From assembly GCA_021629085.1 (NCBI GenBank), contig JAJXRJ010000046.1, positions 1 through 10,873 on the forward strand: a DNA stretch of 10,873 nucleotides. The letters run 5' to 3'. Below, piece by piece: positions 7,669 to 10,873 of the stretch; position 1 is the first letter of the stretch, and each line of letters begins with the position of its first letter. The stretch is from Oscillospiraceae bacterium (GTDB lineage Bacteria > Bacillota > Clostridia > UMGS1810). Under the pieces are notes generated by a model. It had not been told where the DNA came from. It worked only from the letters and a program-made list of their open reading frames with translations, and searched no databases. The translations under genes and the position numbers were made by a program.

Positions 7669-8757
7669 ATGAAGCAATCTAAAAAACTAGCAGTGCTCAC
7701 TGCCGTTTTTATTGCCATATCCGTTTTGGCGGGGTGTGCAGTGCAAAAAAATACCACCATTGCAACTGTAAACGGGGAGGCAGTATTGGCAGAGGATTTC
7801 CCATATTTTTTCCGGGCAATGCAGGATACGATGATTCAGGAGGCAAACATTACCGACCCGGCCAAGGCCAATGAATTTTGGGAAAGCACCGAAATTGATG
7901 GGAAAAAAGCCGAAGAAGTGGCCCGTGAGCGTGCACTTGACGAGCTTGTAAAAATGGTCATTACTGTGCAGAAGGCAAAAGAGCAGGGCCTTACGCTGAC
8001 AAGCGAAGAGGAACAGGATGTAAAGACACAGAAAAATAATTATGTACAGCAGTGGGGCGGCCGTGAAGCATATCTTACCCAACTGGAAAATATGGGCATG
8101 ACAGAAAAAGCCTTTGAACGCTTTTTAGAGCGGATGGCGTATTATGACAAGATGTCCCAAAAGCTGATAGAAGAAGACGAACGCTATACCATCAGCGATG
8201 AAGCAGCGATTGCGCACATCAAAGACAGCGGCAAGGTAAGTGCAAAGCATATTTTGTTTATGACCGTGGACCCGCAAACACAGGAGCCGTTGTCGGAAGA
8301 GGAAAAGGCGGCGAAAAAGCAGCAGGCAGAGGATACACTTAGAAGGCTCCAGGCCGGCGAAGATTTTGATACACTGATGAACCAGCTTTCTGAGGACACC
8401 GGGCTTGCACAATACCCCAACGGCTATACATTTGGGGAGGGTGAAATGGTCGCGCCGTTTGAAGAAGCTGCATTTGCACTGGAAGAAGGCCAGCTGAGCG
8501 GTATTGTGGAGAGTAATTTTGGATACCACATCATCAAGCGCGTGCAGCCGGATGAAACAGAAATTCAAAACGCGATTGCAGAGATGCGTGCCGACCTGTT
8601 TGAGGAAGAGCTTGAAACGTGGAAAAATGAGGCGACCATTGAAGTAAATGAGAAAGAGCTTGCAAAATATGATGTAGTCAAATATGACGAATCACAAAGC
8701 ACGGGTACACCGGATACCATTCCGGCAGAGGATGGCGAGGCGCAGGCTGCACAATAA
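7669..8757 (+). CDS. PrsA/SurA-like peptidylprolyl isomerase lipoprotein
   Basis: Extracytoplasmic folding catalyst, predicted to be anchored outside the membrane by a lipid and to assist proline isomerisation and folding of exported proteins. The 362-residue precursor starts with a lipoprotein signal: KK at 5-6, a hydrophobic stretch, and lipobox LAGC with Cys23 as the lipidation site. A SurA-like helical N-domain follows (about 30-180), then a parvulin domain (about 188-292) starting at SAKHILF and ending in FGYHIIKRV. The tail after about 320 is acidic and Ala-rich, probably disordered. A purine-rich GGGAAGGG site precedes the ATG. It follows mfd by 79 bases, as in many clostridia, and is closed by a terminator. 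PrsA is the nearest named protein, but many clostridial paralogues exist, so no symbol is given. Confidence 0.92.
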   Translation: MKQSKKLAVLTAVFIAISVLAGCAVQKNTTIATVNGEAVLAEDFPYFFRAMQDTMIQEANITDPAKANEFWESTEIDGKKAEEVARERALDELVKMVITVQKAKEQGLTLTSEEEQDVKTQKNNYVQQWGGREAYLTQLENMGMTEKAFERFLERMAYYDKMSQKLIEEDERYTISDEAAIAHIKDSGKVSAKHILFMTVDPQTQEPLSEEEKAAKKQQAEDTLRRLQAGEDFDTLMNQLSEDTGLAQYPNGYTFGEGEMVAPFEEAAFALEEGQLSGIVESNFGYHIIKRVQPDETEIQNAIAEMRADLFEEELETWKNEATIEVNEKELAKYDVVKYDESQSTGTPDTIPAEDGEAQAAQ

Positions 8758-8768
8758 TATTTGAAAAA

Positions 8769-8819
8769 CAAGCTGTATAAGCTTGGAGACGGCATAGAGG
8801 GTCTATGCCGTTTTCTTTT
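8769..8819 (+). terminator. Intrinsic terminator after the foldase gene (tandem hairpins)
   Basis: ACGGCATAGA (8789-8798) and TCTATGCCGT (8802-8811) form a perfect 10-bp stem around a GGG loop, followed by TTTCTTTT. Just before it a smaller perfect hairpin, CAAGCT and AGCTTG around GTATA (8769-8785), stands in tandem. The main hairpin is a classical rho-independent terminator and marks the end of the glmU-to-foldase block. Confidence 0.9.
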
Positions 8820-8898
8820 GGAAAAGGATCTGGTATATAGGTAAGTTTTTAGTGGGAGTGGAAAGAGCGCAAAGAAAGGCAAAGAAAAGCGGTTTGAT

Positions 8899-8903
8899 GG
8901 AGG
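8899..8903 (+). promoter_or_regulatory. Ribosome binding site fixing the methyltransferase start
   Basis: GGAGG lies 8 bases before the ATG at 8912. It selects this start over in-frame GTG (8852) and ATG (8897) candidates, which lack such a site. Upstream, TGGTATATA (8831-8839) faintly resembles an extended -10 element but has no -35 partner. Confidence 0.75.
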
Positions 8904-8911
8904 TGTATCTT

Positions 8912-9703
8912 ATGGAGATTGTGAATAAAAGCATAGACGGGGGAACTCCTTTTGATTGGGGAAGAACTTCTTTGGATTATGCAAGGTTTCGGGATATTTA
9001 TCCTCAAATCTTTTATGACAAAATAATTGACCGCAGGCTATGTATAACCGGACAGAATGTTCTTGATTTGGGAACAGGAACGGGAGTGCTGCCGAGAAAT
9101 TTATATCGTTACGGCGCAAAATGGACGGGAACGGATATTTCAGAGAATCAGATCGAACAGGCCAAAATCCTTTCTAAAGATATGGACATTGCTTATTATG
9201 CTGTTTCAGCGGAGAATGCCCATTTCCCAGATGCTTGTTTTGATGTAATTACTGCCTGTCAATGTTTCTGGTACTTTGACCATAAACAAGTTATGCCGCA
9301 CTTGTTTCGTATGCTCAAATACGGCGGCAGTCTTGTTGTACTATATATGGCGTGGCTGCCTTTTGAAGATAAAATTGCAGGCGCCAGTGGAAAACTTGTA
9401 TTGAAGTACAATCCCAAATGGAGTGGTGCAGGAGAAACCATTCATCAGATTGACATACCCGATTGTTACAAGGAAAATTTCGAACTTGTGTACCATGAAG
9501 AATATACTTTAAAAGTGCCATTTACCCGTGAAAGCTGGAATGGAAGAATGAAAGCCTGCCGGGGGATTGGCGCCTCTCTTACAGCCGATGAAATCAAAAT
9601 GTGGGAACGCGAGCATCGGGAACTTCTTGAACGCATTGCCCCCGATAAATTTGATATTTTACATTATGGTGCGATTGCTGGATTAAAAAAAGTTAAATTC
9701 TAA
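8912..9703 (+). CDS. Class I SAM-dependent methyltransferase, substrate unknown
   Basis: Predicted small-molecule or other methyltransferase of the UbiE/SmtA-like Rossmann type, 263 residues. The SAM-binding glycine loop VLDLGTGTG (50-58) is intact, Asp75 in GTDIS at the end of strand 2 should hold the ribose, and SAENAHFPDACFDVITAC (about 93-110) is the adenine-pocket and motif-4 region. The N-terminus (FDWGRTSLDYARFRDIYP) and C-terminus (HYGAIAGLKK) recall a family common in gut Firmicutes that is usually annotated only as methyltransferase. Sampled 60-base stretches are about 40-42% G+C against about 60% in a sampled mfd stretch, and AGA/GGA codons appear, suggesting recent acquisition. 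The gene is isolated between two terminators, so neighbours give no clue to the substrate. Confidence 0.88.
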   Translation: MEIVNKSIDGGTPFDWGRTSLDYARFRDIYPQIFYDKIIDRRLCITGQNVLDLGTGTGVLPRNLYRYGAKWTGTDISENQIEQAKILSKDMDIAYYAVSAENAHFPDACFDVITACQCFWYFDHKQVMPHLFRMLKYGGSLVVLYMAWLPFEDKIAGASGKLVLKYNPKWSGAGETIHQIDIPDCYKENFELVYHEEYTLKVPFTRESWNGRMKACRGIGASLTADEIKMWEREHRELLERIAPDKFDILHYGAIAGLKKVKF

Positions 9704-9712
9704 GCCTGCTTT

Positions 9713-9755
9713 AGAAAAAATGCCTCTGCCAAAAAGGTGCAGAAGCATTTTTTCT
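9713..9755. terminator. Bidirectional terminator between convergent genes
   Basis: AGAAAAAATGC (9713-9723) pairs with GCATTTTTTCT (9745-9755); inside, TCTGC pairs with GCAGA around a short A-rich loop, with single-base bulges. A-runs on the left and T-runs on the right give a terminator on both strands. It serves the methyltransferase on the plus strand and the three-gene operon, whose last stop codon lies 7 bases away, on the minus strand. Confidence 0.85.
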
Positions 9756-9762
9756 ATGTATG

Positions 9763-10095
9763 TCAGTCTTTGTTTAGGCCCACTAAAAACAAAAACCCGA
9801 TGACAATTAAAAGCAGCGTGTCCTCGGTCCCGTCATGCAGTAGCAAGATGGCAATCCCCAGTAAAATGATATCGTCCAGTTGAAAATTGGGGAATAGTGA
9901 TTCCAGCCCGGTGGGGGATTTACAGGCACACATTTGCCGGTTGTCGCCGCATTCTTCCTTTTCGTGACTGAAATGGTGCTCTTTTTCGCAAGGCTCCGGT
10001 ACTTCAGCGCATTTTGGAATAATCACTTCTCCCATATCGCATCGGGCGGACCGGTTGGGCCCGCTTCCATATCCATCATAAAATTGTCTGTTCAA
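9763..10095 (-). CDS. Small Cys/His-rich protein with hydrophobic C-terminus, unknown function
   Basis: Not recognised as a named family. The 110-residue product has two halves. Residues 1-70 are polar, with Cys at 19, 29, 36, 49, 56 and 58 and His at 40, 41 and 44, which could bind metal or form disulfides. Residues 74-107 are hydrophobic: DDIILLGIAILLL, a polar turn HDGTED, then TLLLIVIGFLFLVGL. That is either two short membrane-inserted segments forming a hairpin or a surface-associated amphipathic pair. The start is a TTG: AGGAGG lies 8 bases before it, while the nearest upstream ATG is out of frame and too close. It is the last gene of the operon, 22 bases after its neighbour. I recall similar short LLLL-rich proteins in clostridia, without a known role. 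Confidence 0.72.
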   Translation of the reverse strand: MNRQFYDGYGSGPNRSARCDMGEVIIPKCAEVPEPCEKEHHFSHEKEECGDNRQMCACKSPTGLESLFPNFQLDDIILLGIAILLLHDGTEDTLLLIVIGFLFLVGLNKD

Positions 10096-10103
10096 ACAGC
10101 ATT

Positions 10104-10109
10104 CCTCCT
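10104..10109 (-). promoter_or_regulatory. Ribosome binding site deciding a TTG start
   Basis: AGGAGG on the minus strand lies 8 bases before the TTG at 10095-10093. The competing ATG at 10102 is 1 base after the site and opens only an 8-codon frame, so the TTG is the likely start. Confidence 0.7.
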
Positions 10110-10117
10110 TTTAACCC

Positions 10118-10432
10118 TTAGAGGTCTTTAAAAAGGCCGGTGATTTTTGTCATTTGCAGCATCTTGATTGCCTTTTCGATGTGCTGAGAACGCGTCTGGT
10201 TCATATAAGGCTTTAAGGCGTATAACAGATTGATTTTTGGGTCTGATTTATCGGCCATTGATGCGGCAACTTTAGAAAGCCGCGCCATCATTTCGGGATC
10301 CGGCGCCGAATTGGACACACTTTGTTCGCTGCCTTGACTGGACAAAAGATCTGTAATTTTGTTTACCGCTTCCGGGTCTTTTAAAAGCTCATTGATGGTT
10401 CCCATGATATTGTTATTGTTGTCCGTAGCCAT
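10118..10432 (-). CDS. Small protein of unknown function, middle gene of the operon
   Basis: The 104-residue product is not recognised as a characterised family and has no signal peptide or membrane segment. Residues 1-35 hold a probable helix (GTINELLKDPEAVNKITDLL) after an Asn-rich start; 35-46 is a Ser-rich linker; 47-61 is another helix with Met; 66-104 is a likely helical hairpin, KINLLYALKPYMNQ followed by HIEKAIKMLQMTKITGLF. The C-terminal module, with its LLxALKPYM pattern and a basic amphipathic helix, resembles short uncharacterised proteins I remember from Oscillospiraceae genomes; this recollection is not checked. The ATG follows a G-rich site (10440-10445) overlapping the stop codon of the preceding gene, a gap of 12 bases, which suggests translational coupling. 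Confidence 0.78.
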   Translation of the reverse strand: MATDNNNNIMGTINELLKDPEAVNKITDLLSSQGSEQSVSNSAPDPEMMARLSKVAASMADKSDPKINLLYALKPYMNQTRSQHIEKAIKMLQMTKITGLFKDL

Positions 10433-10444
10433 ATTTCGTCCCCC

Positions 10445-10723
10445 CTATTTCAAGAAATTATTCAGCTTTTGTAAAATTTGCGGATTGTTTTTTAACATAT
10501 CCGCCAAATCTTTTGTGCTGGTGCCAGAGAGCTTTTGCGCCAGACTTCCCATATTCATCGCATTTAACTTCTTTTCAATTTCCTGTTTGTCCAGTGCGCT
10601 AAGCTTATCGCGAATCTGCGCAATATTCATGTGCTCCAGCTGCGAGGCAGCATGTTTCCCTTCACTGGTGTCAAGGATCTGCTTTAAAAGCTGCATTGCT
10701 TTGTCCTGCTCTGGTTTTGGCAT
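10445..10723 (-). CDS. Small helical-repeat protein of unknown function, first gene of the operon
   Basis: The 92-residue product has no signal peptide, membrane segment or Cys and matches no family I know. It is built from a gapless 24-residue repeat: residues 8-31, 32-55 and 56-79, with a shifted partial copy at 80-92. Equivalent positions stay hydrophobic (13/37/61, 17/41/65, 25/49/73, 29/53/77); copies two and three both start with MN and share KLS. Each unit probably forms two short helices. GGGAGG (10732-10737) lies 8 bases before the ATG. It is the first gene after the promoter at 10767-10796. A scaffold or protein-binding role would fit helical repeats but is only inference. Confidence 0.78.
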   Translation of the reverse strand: MPKPEQDKAMQLLKQILDTSEGKHAASQLEHMNIAQIRDKLSALDKQEIEKKLNAMNMGSLAQKLSGTSTKDLADMLKNNPQILQKLNNFLK

Positions 10724-10766
10724 GATGAAAACCTCCCTTAACTCATCTTATTGCCGCTTTTTATGA

Positions 10767-10796
10767 ATTATCACTTCTATATCATATGTCTGTCAA
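10767..10796 (-). promoter_or_regulatory. Near-consensus sigma-A promoter of the three-gene operon
   Basis: Read on the minus strand, a perfect TTGACA (10796-10791) is followed after 18 bases by GATAAT (10772-10767), preceded by T. The A/T-rich tract just upstream (about 10800-10830) could act as an UP element. The leader to the first ATG would be about 37 bases. The vegetative consensus argues for expression in growing cells rather than only in the spore-forming compartments. Confidence 0.72.
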
Positions 10797-10873
10797 AGAA
10801 AAATGTTAAATTTTTTTAAAAGAAAAAGAGGAATTTCTAAAAATGTGTGGAATCTAGGTTGTTGTAACAATTA

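Noticed and set aside
8852..8911. Upstream GTG start adding 20 residues to the methyltransferase
   Set aside because: The extension is Lys/Arg-rich and unlike the family N-terminus, while GGAGG stands at the right distance from the ATG at 8912.
10076..10102. Eight-codon minus-strand frame starting at the ATG just before the TTG of the last small gene
   Set aside because: The ATG is 1 base from AGGAGG, too close for normal initiation, and the frame ends after eight codons. The TTG fits spacing and gives the full protein.
10797..10873. Possible coding start or operator at the right edge, including TTGTT-GT-AACAA at 10859-10870
   Set aside because: The only plus-strand ATG after a purine-rich site (ATG TGT GGA ATC TAG) stops after four codons. 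The dyad is short and cut off from its context by the window end.
1..10873. Search for tRNA, rRNA, CRISPR arrays, insertion sequences and riboswitch cores
   Set aside because: No cloverleaf-like or array-like pattern, transposase motif, long repeat or recognisable riboswitch core was seen by reading; a covariance-model scan was not possible.

Overview
The window reads as chromosomal DNA of an anaerobic, low-to-mid GC Gram-positive bacterium of the class Clostridia (Bacillota), probably close to the Oscillospiraceae-type gut clostridia. The main argument is gene order: glmU, prs, pth, mfd and a PrsA-like foldase lipoprotein follow one another on the plus strand, an arrangement typical of Bacillota and usually near the replication origin. 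Strong GGAGG-type ribosome binding sites, GTG and TTG starts, sigma-A-like promoters and a lipobox signal peptide agree with this. The taxonomic placement is inference; no rRNA or other phylogenetic marker was compared.

Region 1 (1-1036): a MurR/RpiR-type regulator (HTH plus phosphosugar-binding SIS domain), with a perfect inverted repeat before it at the window edge. A well-formed promoter for glmU follows, with a second perfect dyad at its predicted transcription start. In many relatives this place is held by purR and spoVG; neither is present here.

Region 2 (1037-8820): five housekeeping genes on the plus strand, separated by short gaps with good ribosome binding sites. GlmU makes UDP-GlcNAc for cell wall synthesis, Prs makes PRPP for nucleotides and some amino acids, Pth recycles peptidyl-tRNA, Mfd couples repair to stalled transcription, and the PrsA-like lipoprotein folds exported proteins. 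The glmU-prs and prs-pth gaps each hold a strong hairpin without a T-run. Tandem hairpins with a T-rich tail end the block after the lipoprotein gene. The spoVT gene often found next in clostridia is not there.

Region 3 (8821-9760): a class I SAM-dependent methyltransferase of unknown substrate. It is visibly AT-richer than the block before it and ends at a bidirectional terminator, so it looks like an inserted single-gene cassette.

Region 4 (9763-10873, minus strand): a compact three-gene operon of small proteins of unknown function behind a near-consensus promoter. The first protein is built from gapless 24-residue helical repeats, the second has a predicted-helical C-terminal module, and the third joins a Cys/His-rich N-terminal half to a hydrophobic C-terminal hairpin or membrane segment. 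This operon is the best candidate here for an undescribed system. No tRNA, rRNA, insertion sequence or CRISPR array was seen.
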